DNA of 64,000 bases from Rossellomorea arthrocnemi (GTDB taxonomy: Bacteria > Bacillota > Bacilli > Bacillales > Bacillaceae_B): assembly GCF_904424705.1 (NCBI RefSeq), contig NZ_CAJGBF010000003.1:186001-250000 (forward strand), in the 5' to 3' direction. Both the position numbers and the translations under genes were made by a program. Shown here piece by piece: positions 17,068-25,879 of this stretch. The notes beneath the pieces are model-generated. The model ran no database searches, was not told the origin of the DNA, and saw only the letters and a program-made list of their open reading frames with translations. The first letter of the stretch is position 1; every line of letters begins with the position of its first letter.

Positions 17068-19236
17068 ATGAAAAAGATTTTGGTCCTGGCAGAAAAACCT
17101 TCTGTTGGTAGAGATATTGCTAGAGTACTTCAATGTACGAAAAATGGAAATGGATTTTTGGAAGGAAACGATTATATCGTTACATGGGCTCTTGGACACC
17201 TGGTGACCCTTGCAGAGCCTGAAAGCTATGACGATCGATATAAATCATGGAAGCTCGAGGACCTGCCCATGCTCCCATCATCCCTCAACCTTGTTGTGAT
17301 TAAGAAATCAGGGAAACAGTTTAGTACCGTCAAAGCGCAAATGAACCGCTCAGATGTAAAAGAAATCATCATTGCCACTGATGCTGGACGTGAAGGTGAA
17401 CTGGTTGCACGCTGGATCATCGAGAAAGCCCGTGTCAACAAGCCTTTAAAAAGGTTATGGATTTCTTCTGTCACTGATAAAGCCATCAAGGACGGATTCA
17501 GAAACCTCAAAGATGCAAAAAAGTACGAGAACCTGTATGCTGCAGCACAAGCAAGATCCGAAGCAGATTGGTATGTAGGAATGAATGCAACCAGAGCGCT
17601 GACTACCAAGCACAATGCCCAATTATCATGTGGTCGTGTTCAAACGCCGACTTTAAGCATTATTGCCCAGCGTGAGGAAGAAATAAAGAATTTTATCCCT
17701 CAAACCTTTTATGGGATACAAGCTTCGACTGATAAAGGGACATTTGTATGGTCTAATCAGAACAATAAAGATACTAGAACGTTTTCCAAGGAAGAAATAA
17801 CGAGGATTACGGAGTCATTAAAAGGCAGTAAGGAAATCATCATTCGATCAGTGAAGAAAGCGTTGAAGAAAAAGCACGCACCTTCTCTTTATGATTTGAC
17901 TGAACTGCAAAGAGATGCTCATAAAATCTTCGGATACTCTGCTAAAGAGACGCTATCGATCATGCAGAAGCTATACGAGCAGCATAAGTTAGTGACATAC
18001 CCGAGGACAGATAGTAATCATCTGTCAAGTGATATGGTATCAACGCTTAAGGACAGGTTGAAAGCTGTGAACGTCCAGCCTTACCGCAAGATGGCTAATG
18101 TCGCATTACAAGGCTCTATTCAGCTGTCTAAAGCTTATGTGGATGATCAAAAGGTGACAGACCATCATGCGATTATTCCTACTGAAGAAACACCTTCTCT
18201 TCAGCGATTACAAGACAGAGAAAGAAAAATTTATGATCTAATCGTCAAGCGTTTCTTATCAGTATTCCTTCCTCCATATCAATTCGAGCAAACGACTGTA
18301 GAAGCGAAAATAGGTTCGGAATTTTTTCAAACAAAAGGAAAAAGGATCGTAGAGTCTGGATGGAAAGAAGTTTACGATTTTGATTCTGAGAAAGATCAAC
18401 TCCTCTCAAAAATGGAAGAAGGGGGAACCTATTCTGTCCTCTCCATAAAAGAAACGGAAGGCCAAACGAATCCGCCAGGCAGATTTAATGAAGGTACCTT
18501 GTTATCCGCTATGGAAAACCCTAAAAAGTTCATGAAAGAAACCAATAAAGATTTACTCGCAACGATACATGAGGCAGGAGGACTGGGGACTGTCGCAACG
18601 CGAGCGGATATCATTGAAAAACTTTTCAATTCTGGAGTCATAGAGCCTAGAGGAAAAGACATTTATATGACGTCAAAAGGGAAACAATTATTGGAGCTTG
18701 CTCCTCAAGAACTTCAATCGCCTACTTTGACAGCAGAATGGGAGCAAAAACTTGAAAAAATCGCCAATGGCTCCCTTAAGAAACAGGATTTCCTGAAAGA
18801 AATTAAAGATTATACTAAAAAGTCAGTCAATGAAATAAAGAACACTTCAAAGAAGTTCTCCCACGATAATCTGACAGGAACAAAATGCCCGGACTGCGGG
18901 AATTTAATGCTTGAAATCAAAAATAAACATGGAAAGAAACTGGTATGCCAGGACCGGGAATGCGGTCATCGGAAGAATATTAGTAAAAAAACAAATGCCC
19001 GCTGCCCGAATTGCCATAAACGCCTTGACCTGCGAGGAGAAGGGGAAGGTCAGATGTTCACCTGTGTATGTGGACATAGAGAAAAGCTATCAACATTTAA
19101 TGATCGAAGAAAGAAAGAAAAGAATAGTAAGGCAACAAAGAGGGACGTTAATAAATATTTGAAAACACAGCAGAAGGAAGAGCCTGTCAACACCGCATTA
19201 GCAGATGCTTTAGCCAAATTAAAATTAGATCAATAG
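17068..19236 (+). CDS. topB: DNA topoisomerase III
   Basis: Type IA topoisomerase that decatenates DNA and works with RecQ-type helicases. 722 residues (B. subtilis TopB 727). TOPRIM domain at the N-terminus (KKILVLAEKPSVGRDIARVL; acidic DAGREGELVAR), catalytic tyrosine in KLVTYPRTDSNHLS, and two C-terminal zinc-ribbon-like repeats (KCPDCGN...CQDRECGH and RCPNCHK...CVCGH). ATG at 17068 with AAAGGA upstream; a TTG two codons earlier is less likely. Single gene with its own terminator. Confidence 0.95.
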   Translation: MKKILVLAEKPSVGRDIARVLQCTKNGNGFLEGNDYIVTWALGHLVTLAEPESYDDRYKSWKLEDLPMLPSSLNLVVIKKSGKQFSTVKAQMNRSDVKEIIIATDAGREGELVARWIIEKARVNKPLKRLWISSVTDKAIKDGFRNLKDAKKYENLYAAAQARSEADWYVGMNATRALTTKHNAQLSCGRVQTPTLSIIAQREEEIKNFIPQTFYGIQASTDKGTFVWSNQNNKDTRTFSKEEITRITESLKGSKEIIIRSVKKALKKKHAPSLYDLTELQRDAHKIFGYSAKETLSIMQKLYEQHKLVTYPRTDSNHLSSDMVSTLKDRLKAVNVQPYRKMANVALQGSIQLSKAYVDDQKVTDHHAIIPTEETPSLQRLQDRERKIYDLIVKRFLSVFLPPYQFEQTTVEAKIGSEFFQTKGKRIVESGWKEVYDFDSEKDQLLSKMEEGGTYSVLSIKETEGQTNPPGRFNEGTLLSAMENPKKFMKETNKDLLATIHEAGGLGTVATRADIIEKLFNSGVIEPRGKDIYMTSKGKQLLELAPQELQSPTLTAEWEQKLEKIANGSLKKQDFLKEIKDYTKKSVNEIKNTSKKFSHDNLTGTKCPDCGNLMLEIKNKHGKKLVCQDRECGHRKNISKKTNARCPNCHKRLDLRGEGEGQMFTCVCGHREKLSTFNDRRKKEKNSKATKRDVNKYLKTQQKEEPVNTALADALAKLKLDQ

Positions 19237-19242
19237 TATTAC

Positions 19243-19282
19243 ATAGGGATGACTGCCTATTTTGGCAATCATCCCTATCTTT
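19243..19282 (+). terminator. Terminator of topB
   Basis: ATAGGGATGACTGCC loop GGCAATCATCCCTAT then CTTTT. Confidence 0.85.
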
Positions 19283-19335
19283 TATACGTATAAATTGGTA
19301 GAATATTTTTAATTATGTAAAAAAGAGGTGGGGAA

Positions 19336-19845
19336 ATGACAACCATTACAATCCAAGAGTTTTTTGAGGCAATTGAAAAAGGGAATAAAGTGAAAGTGGA
19401 ACAAACGTTAAGAAATGATACCAATCTTTGTAATGCAGATAATGAATATGGGCTGACAGCACTCGGGGTGGCTTCACATTTTGACCATTTGGAAATTGTA
19501 GAGCTCCTACTCAATTTTGGCGCGGACATTAATTCCGTTTCAAATTCTAACGTTTCCTACATTCCGTCTAACACGGCGTTGCACGCAGGAATTGCCGGGA
19601 AGGCTTCGAAAGAGTTAATTGAGTTCCTGCTGAATCAGGGAGCAAATGTAAATCAGACCGATTCTTCGGGTCACACACCATTGCATATTGCTGCATTTGA
19701 AGGAAGTGCTGAGATTGTATCTCTTTTGCTTGCCTATGGAGACGTGCAATCAGAAATTACACCTTCACCCCTGGAGATTGCCACTGAAAGAAATAATCAT
19801 GAGTTCTTGAAGGCTCATGAGGAATTTCTGAAAACGAAGAATTAA
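19336..19845 (+). CDS. Ankyrin-repeat protein
   Basis: 169-residue cytoplasmic protein built of about four ankyrin repeats: YGLTALGVASHFDHLEIVEL, NTALHAGIAGKASKELIEFL, GHTPLHIAAFEGSAEIVSLL and a degenerate last repeat (PSPLEIATERNNHEFLKAHE). Ankyrin repeats mediate protein-protein contacts; no catalytic domain is present. AGAGGTGGGG precedes the ATG. It is a single gene between topB and the CstA-type transporter. Partner unknown. Confidence 0.85.
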   Translation: MTTITIQEFFEAIEKGNKVKVEQTLRNDTNLCNADNEYGLTALGVASHFDHLEIVELLLNFGADINSVSNSNVSYIPSNTALHAGIAGKASKELIEFLLNQGANVNQTDSSGHTPLHIAAFEGSAEIVSLLLAYGDVQSEITPSPLEIATERNNHEFLKAHEEFLKTKN

Positions 19846-19861
19846 AAGTGTAGATCACATG

Positions 19862-19894
19862 TGGCGCATACCTTAAGTGGGTGCGCTTTTTATT
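19862..19894 (+). terminator. Terminator of the ankyrin gene
   Basis: GCGCATACC TTAA GTGGGTGCGC followed by TTTTTATT; stem slightly imperfect. Confidence 0.65.
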
Positions 19895-20076
19895 ATGTTA
19901 AAAAATTTTCTCAGTATAATGTATACGTTTTCAAGGTGATGAAAATGAGTTTTACTTTTAAACATGAATAATTATTTATTCTGAAAAAATAATATTTTAA
20001 GAAAATTCTGTTGTTTTTTGTCGTTTTCCGTATTAAAATAAACGTTAATTTCAATTTCTGAAGGGAGGACATCGGA

Positions 20077-21525
20077 TTGCTCACATTTCTTGTATCGATC
20101 TGTATTTTGGTAGTAGGTTATTTCATTTATTCAAAGGTGGTAGAAAAGATATTCGGTGTTGATGATTCCAATGTTACACCTGCATATGCTCAAGAAGACG
20201 GTTTGGATTATATGCCCATGAGCTGGTGGAAAGCAAGTTTGGTGCAACTGTTGAACATTGCGGGATTAGGTCCGATTTTCGGCGCGATACTGGGTGGGTT
20301 ATATGGTCCTGTAGCCTTCCTGTGGATTGTAATCGGAACACTGTTTGCAGGTGCTGTACATGATTATTTTTCCGGTATGCTCTCTCTTAGACATCATGGG
20401 GCACAGTTTCCAACCATTGTAGGCAAATATTTAGGAAAGCCCGTTCAATCGGTCATGAACATTTTATCCATTGTGTTAATGATTCTCGTTGCGGCTGCCT
20501 TCACTTCGGGTCCTGCGCAACTTATGGCAGAGGTGACACCGCTTAATTTTATGACCTCTCTGCTCATCATCTTTACATATTTTCTTATTGCAACGATCTT
20601 ACCAATCAACAAAATCATTGGAAAGATTTACCCTGTTTTTGGAGCAATTCTGATTTTTATGGCAGTAGCAATTGGGATCGGATTATTCTTCTTTGAACAT
20701 CAGGTACCGAATTTAACATTTGAAAACATGCATCCAGGTGAACTGCCTCTATGGCCTCTCTTAATGGTTACTGTTTCATGTGGTGCCATCTCCGGTTTTC
20801 ATTCCACTCAAAGTCCGATACTGGCCAGGACCCTTAAAAGAGAAAGTGAAGGGCGAAAAGTATTCTACGGAGCAATGGTGGCTGAAGGAATCATTGCGTT
20901 GATCTGGGCTGCAGCAGGTATGGCATTCTTTAATGGAACGGTTGGCCTTCAAGAAGCATTGGCTTCAGGCGGACCTGCAGGAGTAGTTAATGAAATTAGC
21001 AAAACGACACTTGGTACTTTGGGTGGAATCCTTGCCGTACTTGGGGTTATCATTCTTCCAATTACGACAGGGGATACTGCACTCCGGTCATCACGAATGA
21101 TGCTTGCCGATTTGCTAGTGGATATACGAAAGAAAGAAATGAAAGGGAAATGGTTGCCGGTATTAATGGTTATTCCAGTAGCGGTACCTACCTTTCTGTT
21201 AACTCAAATTGATTATACTTTCCTTTGGAGGTATGTCGGTTGGTCAAACCAGGTAGTGGCGACTGTCATGTTATGGACAGCTTCCGTTTATTTATTGCAA
21301 AACGCAAAGTTCCACTGGATTTGCAGTCTTCCAGCATTGTTTATGACAGGAGTGGTAAGCTCCTACATTTTTTATGCACCTGAAGGATTTGATCTTTCCT
21401 ATTCAGTTTCCATGGTTCTTGGATCGATCATTTGGTTGGCTGTTTTTACCTGGTTTATTGCACAAATAATAAAATTCAGACCTGAAAAACAGCAATCACT
21501 GAAAATGAAGTCAATAAATTCATAA
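20077..21525 (+). CDS. CstA-family transporter (carbon starvation / pyruvate-peptide uptake)
   Basis: 482 residues with about 13 hydrophobic segments. CstA family marks: YAQEDGLDYMPMSWWKASLV, FGAILGGLYGP, GAVHDYFSGMLSLRHHGAQ, SGFHSTQSPILARTLKRESE and ILPITTGDTALRSSRMMLAD. It is the shorter CstA type, lacking the C-terminal extension of the E. coli 700-residue proteins. Homologues import pyruvate or peptides when carbon is limiting. Start is TTG at 20077, with GGGAGG about 8 nt upstream. The substrate cannot be read from sequence. Confidence 0.9.
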   Translation: MLTFLVSICILVVGYFIYSKVVEKIFGVDDSNVTPAYAQEDGLDYMPMSWWKASLVQLLNIAGLGPIFGAILGGLYGPVAFLWIVIGTLFAGAVHDYFSGMLSLRHHGAQFPTIVGKYLGKPVQSVMNILSIVLMILVAAAFTSGPAQLMAEVTPLNFMTSLLIIFTYFLIATILPINKIIGKIYPVFGAILIFMAVAIGIGLFFFEHQVPNLTFENMHPGELPLWPLLMVTVSCGAISGFHSTQSPILARTLKRESEGRKVFYGAMVAEGIIALIWAAAGMAFFNGTVGLQEALASGGPAGVVNEISKTTLGTLGGILAVLGVIILPITTGDTALRSSRMMLADLLVDIRKKEMKGKWLPVLMVIPVAVPTFLLTQIDYTFLWRYVGWSNQVVATVMLWTASVYLLQNAKFHWICSLPALFMTGVVSSYIFYAPEGFDLSYSVSMVLGSIIWLAVFTWFIAQIIKFRPEKQQSLKMKSINS

Positions 21526-21568
21526 AGTTAATCGACAAAAGAAGCAGGGCCAAAAGTGATTTAGTCAA

Positions 21569-21838
21569 ACAAAAATCCGAACGATCATTCGAAATTCTTT
21601 TATGAAAATCGATATCGTTCGGATTTTTATTATTTTTACTAAAGCATACTTAGTGTATATAGCTGGTTCTAGCTATTGATTGGACTGCAAGATGAAGACA
21701 CCGGCGGGAAAGTAGAAAAACGAAAGGGCTTTGACCAGGGAGTGACAAGCCCCCTAAGCCCTGTAGCTGGATATCTTGAGGAAAAGAGGAATCCCGGGGA
21801 AAGAGAAGTCTTGCACGAAATCTGGCAGCGTGTAACAT
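21569..21838 (+). repeat. Dispersed palindromic repeat element, copy A
   Basis: Begins with the hairpin AATCCGAACGAT ... ATCGTTCGGATTTTT, then TTATTATTTTTACTAAAGCA, GTGTATATAGCTGGTTCTAG, TTGATTGGA, GGCGGGAAAGTAGAAA, CGAAAGGGCT, CTGTAGCTGGATATCTTG and GGAAAGAGAAGTCTTGCACG. The same block occurs in reverse orientation at 41413-41737, where it is longer by an internal hairpin. No protein is encoded. It occupies most of the space between the CstA-type gene and the pyrimidine operon promoter. Confidence 0.7.
21571..21630 (+). terminator. Terminator-like hairpin at the head of repeat copy A
   Basis: AAATCCGAACGAT ... ATCGTTCGGATTTTT downstream of the CstA-type gene; probably recruited as its terminator. 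Confidence 0.7.
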
Positions 21839-22219
21839 AGTACAACTGGTGATCCCTTTCTTATGCATAATGAAAAGAAAAAAGAGGGAATTATGAATTT
21901 TGTCGATTGAAAACTGAATTTTTATAATATTTGGACAAATATTTCTACAAATTTCGCATTATAAGTATGCTACCTTATGAGAAACGGACAAGATGGATGA
22001 ATCCATAGAATTATTTACATAGTGACAAATGGAAGAAGAAGTTCGTGTTACAAAACGTATAATGCAATCCATTTTTGTACGAGTTAAAATAAAGTGAAAA
22101 TACTTAAAATTCTGAATTAATTTTATGAGTTGTGAAATCTAGTAAGTGTGCATCTAAAGCAAAAAATAATGAAAGCGCTTACTATTTTATAATAATCTAA
22201 ACGTGTAGGGGGAATTGGT
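21839..22219 (+). promoter_or_regulatory. Promoter region of the pyrimidine operon
   Basis: About 380 nt, AT-rich, without a supported gene. It contains a cre site at 22170-22183 and a TATAAT hexamer at 22188-22193 just after it, so the cre overlaps the likely -35/-10 spacer. Confidence 0.5.
22170..22183 (+). promoter_or_regulatory. CcpA catabolite-responsive element (cre)
   Basis: TGAAAGCGCTTACT fits the TGWAARCGYTWNCW consensus at every position. It lies 37 nt before the beta-ureidopropionase start and next to a -10 hexamer, a position expected to give repression when glucose is present. Confidence 0.75.
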
Positions 22220-23110
22220 ATGTCAGACATGGTTACAATTGGACTTATTCAGGCTTCCCATAATGTGGATGGAAAAGAAGGGGTGGAAGTCCACAAGGAG
22301 GAGGCAATAAAAAAGCATGTGGGATTAGTAAGAGATGCCGCGAAAAAAGGTGCTCAAATCATATGCCTGCAGGAAATATTCTATGGGCCATACTTTTGCT
22401 CAGAACAGAATCCCAAATGGTATGATTCGGCAGAAGAAATCCCTAATGGACGGACAACAAAACAATTTCAGGATTTGGCCAAAGAGCTAAGTGTCGTTAT
22501 CGTTCTACCAATCTATGAACGGGAAGGAATAGCCACTTACTATAATACGGCAGCTGTCATCGACGCAGATGGATCTTACTTGGGAAAATACCGAAAGCAG
22601 CACATTCCCCACGTTGGGGTTGGTGAGGAAGGATATGGGTTCTGGGAGAAGTATTATTTCAAGCCGGGAAATCTTGGGTACCCTGTATTTGATACTGCTT
22701 ATGCCAAGGTAGGGGTCTATATTTGTTACGACAGACACTTCCCTGAAGGGGCGCGCTTACTAGGGTTGAAAGGTGCGGAAATTGTTTTCAATCCGTCTGC
22801 AACCGTAGCGGGGCTATCCGAATACTTATGGAAACTCGAACAGCCTGCTCATGCAGTGGCTAACGGGTACTATTTAGGAGCCATCAATCGGATCGGCTTT
22901 GAGGGTCCTTGGAATATGGGGGAATTCTATGGTCAGTCCTATCTGGTCGATCCAAGGGGCAGTTTTGTTTCAATTGGGAGCAGAGACCAGGATGAGGTGA
23001 TCATCGGGGAGATGAATAAAAAGTTATTAAGGGAAGTAAGGGATACCTGGCAGTTCTATCGGGACCGCAGACCCGAAACTTACAACGACATGACCGCGTT
23101 ACTCCCTTAA
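22220..23110 (+). CDS. Beta-ureidopropionase (N-carbamoyl-beta-alanine amidohydrolase), nitrilase superfamily
   Basis: Hydrolyses N-carbamoyl-beta-alanine to beta-alanine, CO2 and ammonia, the third step of reductive pyrimidine breakdown. 296 residues with the nitrilase catalytic triad in context: Glu in IICLQEIFYGPYF, Lys in KYRKQHIPH, Cys in VGVYICYDRHFPEGARL. The C-terminal QFYRDRRPETYNDMT is typical of carbamoyl-amide hydrolases of this pathway. GTAGGGGG precedes the ATG. First gene of an operon running to 29377, which holds all other enzymes acting upstream of it; that context makes the substrate assignment firm. Confidence 0.9.
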   Translation: MSDMVTIGLIQASHNVDGKEGVEVHKEEAIKKHVGLVRDAAKKGAQIICLQEIFYGPYFCSEQNPKWYDSAEEIPNGRTTKQFQDLAKELSVVIVLPIYEREGIATYYNTAAVIDADGSYLGKYRKQHIPHVGVGEEGYGFWEKYYFKPGNLGYPVFDTAYAKVGVYICYDRHFPEGARLLGLKGAEIVFNPSATVAGLSEYLWKLEQPAHAVANGYYLGAINRIGFEGPWNMGEFYGQSYLVDPRGSFVSIGSRDQDEVIIGEMNKKLLREVRDTWQFYRDRRPETYNDMTALLP

Positions 23111-23197
23111 CTAAGCTGGTTTTGCGAACATTTTTTATCAAGGGGAGTGCTCCATCGTTATGATTCATTAAACGGAAATGAAGAGGGGGAAGTCAGT

Positions 23198-24553
23198 TTG
23201 TCCAATACACTTTCGTTACTCAATCTCGAGAAGAATTTTCAGGAAACTCATGAGGGGTTAACCAGTAGAGATGCATTGGAAGAAGCGAATCGTTGTTTGT
23301 ATTGCTATGATGCACCATGCATCCAGGCATGTCCAACAAGCATCGATATACCTTCATTCATCAAAAAGATTGCATCAGGGAATTTAAAGGGATCCGCTAA
23401 GACAATCATGTCTGCAAATCCCGTGGGGGCCAGCTGTGCACGGGTCTGTCCAACGGAAGAATTATGTGAAGGGGCATGCGTCTTAAATTATTCCACCAAA
23501 CCAATCATGATTGGGGACCTCCAACGTTACGCAACAGATTGGGCAAGACATAATGACACTGTGCTTTTTGAAGCGGGAGAGCCGAACGGAAAGAAAGTCG
23601 GAATTATAGGTGGGGGACCGGCCGGGCTTTCGGCAGCAAGAGAACTAGCACGCTTTGGATATGACGTAACGATTTATGAGGCAGAAAAAGAAGCGGGAGG
23701 CTTAAATACTTATGGCATCGTTTCGTTCCGTCTTCCTCAAAACATATCCTATTGGGAAGTGGAACAGGTGAAGAATTTAAATGTAGATATTCGTACCAAT
23801 GTAAGAGTAGGTCAAGACATATCTGCCGAAGAAATCGTCGTGAAACATGATTTTGTCATTCTGGCCGCAGGAATGTCTTGTGTTCCTGATCTAATGATTG
23901 AAGGGGAAGGTTTGAAAGGTGTTCATGATGCCATTGAGTTTGTCAAGGCTACGAAAAGTGGGAAGTTGACCGATGAGTATGTCGGAAAAAAAGTGGTGGT
24001 GATCGGTGCAGGAAACACAGCCATTGATGGAGCCACATGTTCAGTACGTCTGGGAGCAGAAAATGTGAAGATCTTATACCGACGCACTAAAGAAGAAATG
24101 ACAGCCTATGACTTTGAGTATGAATTTGCTAAGCAGGATGGGGTGGAATTCCGCTGGCTTACGGCTCCTCAAAGAATGATTGGGAATGAAAAAGGAGAGG
24201 TTACAGGCGTCGAGTGTATGAGGATGGAGCTTGGAGAACCCGGGGGAGACGGAAGAAGGCGACCTTTACCTGTGAAAGGTTCGGAATTTATTCTGGACGT
24301 TGACGTTGTCATCAAAGCCATTGGGCAGACCCGTCATCTGTCACTTATTGAGCAATTCGGATTGGAGCATTCTGATGGTGTGGTGAAGGTTGACCGTGAT
24401 ACCTACCAAACATCGAATCCAAAGATATTTGCCTGTGGGGATGTGGTATTTGGTAAAGGGGTAGGAGAGGCGATGGTTGTTACGGCAGCAGAACAAGGGA
24501 AGCAGGCAGCCTATCATTTACATGAAAAATATTCGTCAGTACAAATGAATTGA
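23198..24553 (+). CDS. preT: NAD(P)-dependent dihydropyrimidine dehydrogenase, PreT-like subunit
   Basis: Flavin/iron-sulfur subunit that takes electrons from NAD(P)H for uracil/thymine reduction. 451 residues: N-terminal 4Fe-4S binding region (CLYCYDAPCIQACPTSIDIP and CARVCPTEELCEGACV), FAD dinucleotide motif KVGIIGGGPAGLSAARELAR, NAD(P) motif VVVIGAGNTAIDGATCSVRL, and the terminal FAD motif IFACGDVVFGKGVGEAM. I place the start at TTG 23198, 7 nt after AGAGGGGG; a GTG at 23147 is in frame but overlaps its own ribosome binding site. Start is uncertain, family is not. It precedes preA by 25 nt. Confidence 0.92.
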   Translation: MSNTLSLLNLEKNFQETHEGLTSRDALEEANRCLYCYDAPCIQACPTSIDIPSFIKKIASGNLKGSAKTIMSANPVGASCARVCPTEELCEGACVLNYSTKPIMIGDLQRYATDWARHNDTVLFEAGEPNGKKVGIIGGGPAGLSAARELARFGYDVTIYEAEKEAGGLNTYGIVSFRLPQNISYWEVEQVKNLNVDIRTNVRVGQDISAEEIVVKHDFVILAAGMSCVPDLMIEGEGLKGVHDAIEFVKATKSGKLTDEYVGKKVVVIGAGNTAIDGATCSVRLGAENVKILYRRTKEEMTAYDFEYEFAKQDGVEFRWLTAPQRMIGNEKGEVTGVECMRMELGEPGGDGRRRPLPVKGSEFILDVDVVIKAIGQTRHLSLIEQFGLEHSDGVVKVDRDTYQTSNPKIFACGDVVFGKGVGEAMVVTAAEQGKQAAYHLHEKYSSVQMN

Positions 24554-24578
24554 GATTGTTTTAAGAGGGGGGAAGTAC

Positions 24579-25868
24579 ATGGCAAATTTAAGCATCAATT
24601 TAGCTGGAATCAAGTCACCCAATCCTTTCTGGTTAGCGTCTGCGCCACCAACGAACTCAGGTTATCAGGTTCAAAGGGCTTTCGAAGCTGGTTGGGGAGG
24701 TGCTGTTTGGAAAACATTAGGTGAACCAATCATAAACGTCTCTTCCAGGTTTGCAGCAGTTAGCTTTAACGGGCATCGTGTAGCTGGTTTCAATAATATC
24801 GAACTCATAACGGATCGTCCATTGGAAGTGAATTTAAAAGAAATATACGAAACAAAGAAGAAATTTCCAGGTCACGCCATCATCGCTTCTTTGATGGTCG
24901 AACCGAAGCAGGAAAAGTGGCATGAAATTGTCAAGAAAGTTGAGGATGTTGGTGTTGATGGGTTGGAACTGAATTTCGGATGTCCTCACGGGATGGCTGA
25001 ACGCGGGATGGGCTCGGCATCAGGTCAAGTTCCTGAGCTGGTTGAGAAACAAACCTATTGGGCTAAGGAAGTAGCTAAGACCCCGGTGATCGTGAAATTG
25101 ACTCCAAATATTACAGATATAACCGTCACAGCTGAGGCGGCTGTGCGAGGCGGTGCGGATGCAGTCAGTATGATAAACACCATCAATAGCCTTGCAGGGG
25201 TGGATCTGGATTCATGGAATACAATCCCTCATGTTGCTGGTAAAGGAGCCCATGGAGGATATTGCGGACCTGCAGTTAAGCCTATTTCCCTGAACATGGT
25301 GGCGGAATGTGCAAGGAACCCGAGGATCAATGTTCCGATTTCAGGCATGGGGGGAGTATCAAACTGGCAGGATGCAGTAGAGTTTATGCTTATGGGTGCA
25401 TCAGGAGTGCAGGTATGCACCGCTGCCATGCATCACGGATTCAGGATTGTAGAGGATATGTTGGATGGCCTGAATAATTACCTGGATGGGAAGGGCATTC
25501 CTTCCGTACAGGAGATTGTAGGGAAGTCAGTACCAAAATTTTCAGATTGGGGTAATCTGGATCTTAATTATAGTGTTGTGGCCCAGATCAATAATGACGT
25601 CTGTATCAATTGTAATAAGTGCCACATTGCATGTGAAGATACTTCTCATCAATGTATTGATATGCTGAAGGACCCAAATGGAAATAGTTACTTAAAAGTG
25701 AGGGAGGAGGATTGTGTCGGCTGTAATTTATGCTCTATTGTTTGTCCGGTTGATGGAGCCATAGACATGATTGAGGTGCCGAGTGGGCAGATGCCGATGA
25801 CCTGGAACGACCGTCAAGTTGTAATGAGTAACCTATCAGGCTCTAAAGGGAATGCAGTGAAATTTTAG
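24579..25868 (+). CDS. preA: NAD(P)-dependent dihydropyrimidine dehydrogenase, PreA-like catalytic subunit
   Basis: Reduces uracil and thymine to the 5,6-dihydro forms with PreT. 429 residues: FMN-binding dihydroorotate-dehydrogenase-like barrel (GIKSPNPFWLASAPPTNSGY, LELNFGCPHGMAERGMGSA with the catalytic-loop region after it, PISGMGGVSNWQDAVEFMLM), then a C-terminal two-cluster ferredoxin domain (CINCNKCHIACED and CVGCNLCSIVCPV). GAGGGGGG precedes the ATG. Its stop lies 11 nt before the dihydropyrimidinase gene. Confidence 0.94.
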   Translation: MANLSINLAGIKSPNPFWLASAPPTNSGYQVQRAFEAGWGGAVWKTLGEPIINVSSRFAAVSFNGHRVAGFNNIELITDRPLEVNLKEIYETKKKFPGHAIIASLMVEPKQEKWHEIVKKVEDVGVDGLELNFGCPHGMAERGMGSASGQVPELVEKQTYWAKEVAKTPVIVKLTPNITDITVTAEAAVRGGADAVSMINTINSLAGVDLDSWNTIPHVAGKGAHGGYCGPAVKPISLNMVAECARNPRINVPISGMGGVSNWQDAVEFMLMGASGVQVCTAAMHHGFRIVEDMLDGLNNYLDGKGIPSVQEIVGKSVPKFSDWGNLDLNYSVVAQINNDVCINCNKCHIACEDTSHQCIDMLKDPNGNSYLKVREEDCVGCNLCSIVCPVDGAIDMIEVPSGQMPMTWNDRQVVMSNLSGSKGNAVKF

Positions 25869-25879
25869 GAGGTACTGTA

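Noticed and set aside
22105..22114. TAAAATTCTG shared by the two pyrimidine promoters (also 31130-31139)
   Set aside because: Ten AT-rich bases at different distances from the starts; could easily be chance, so no operator is claimed.
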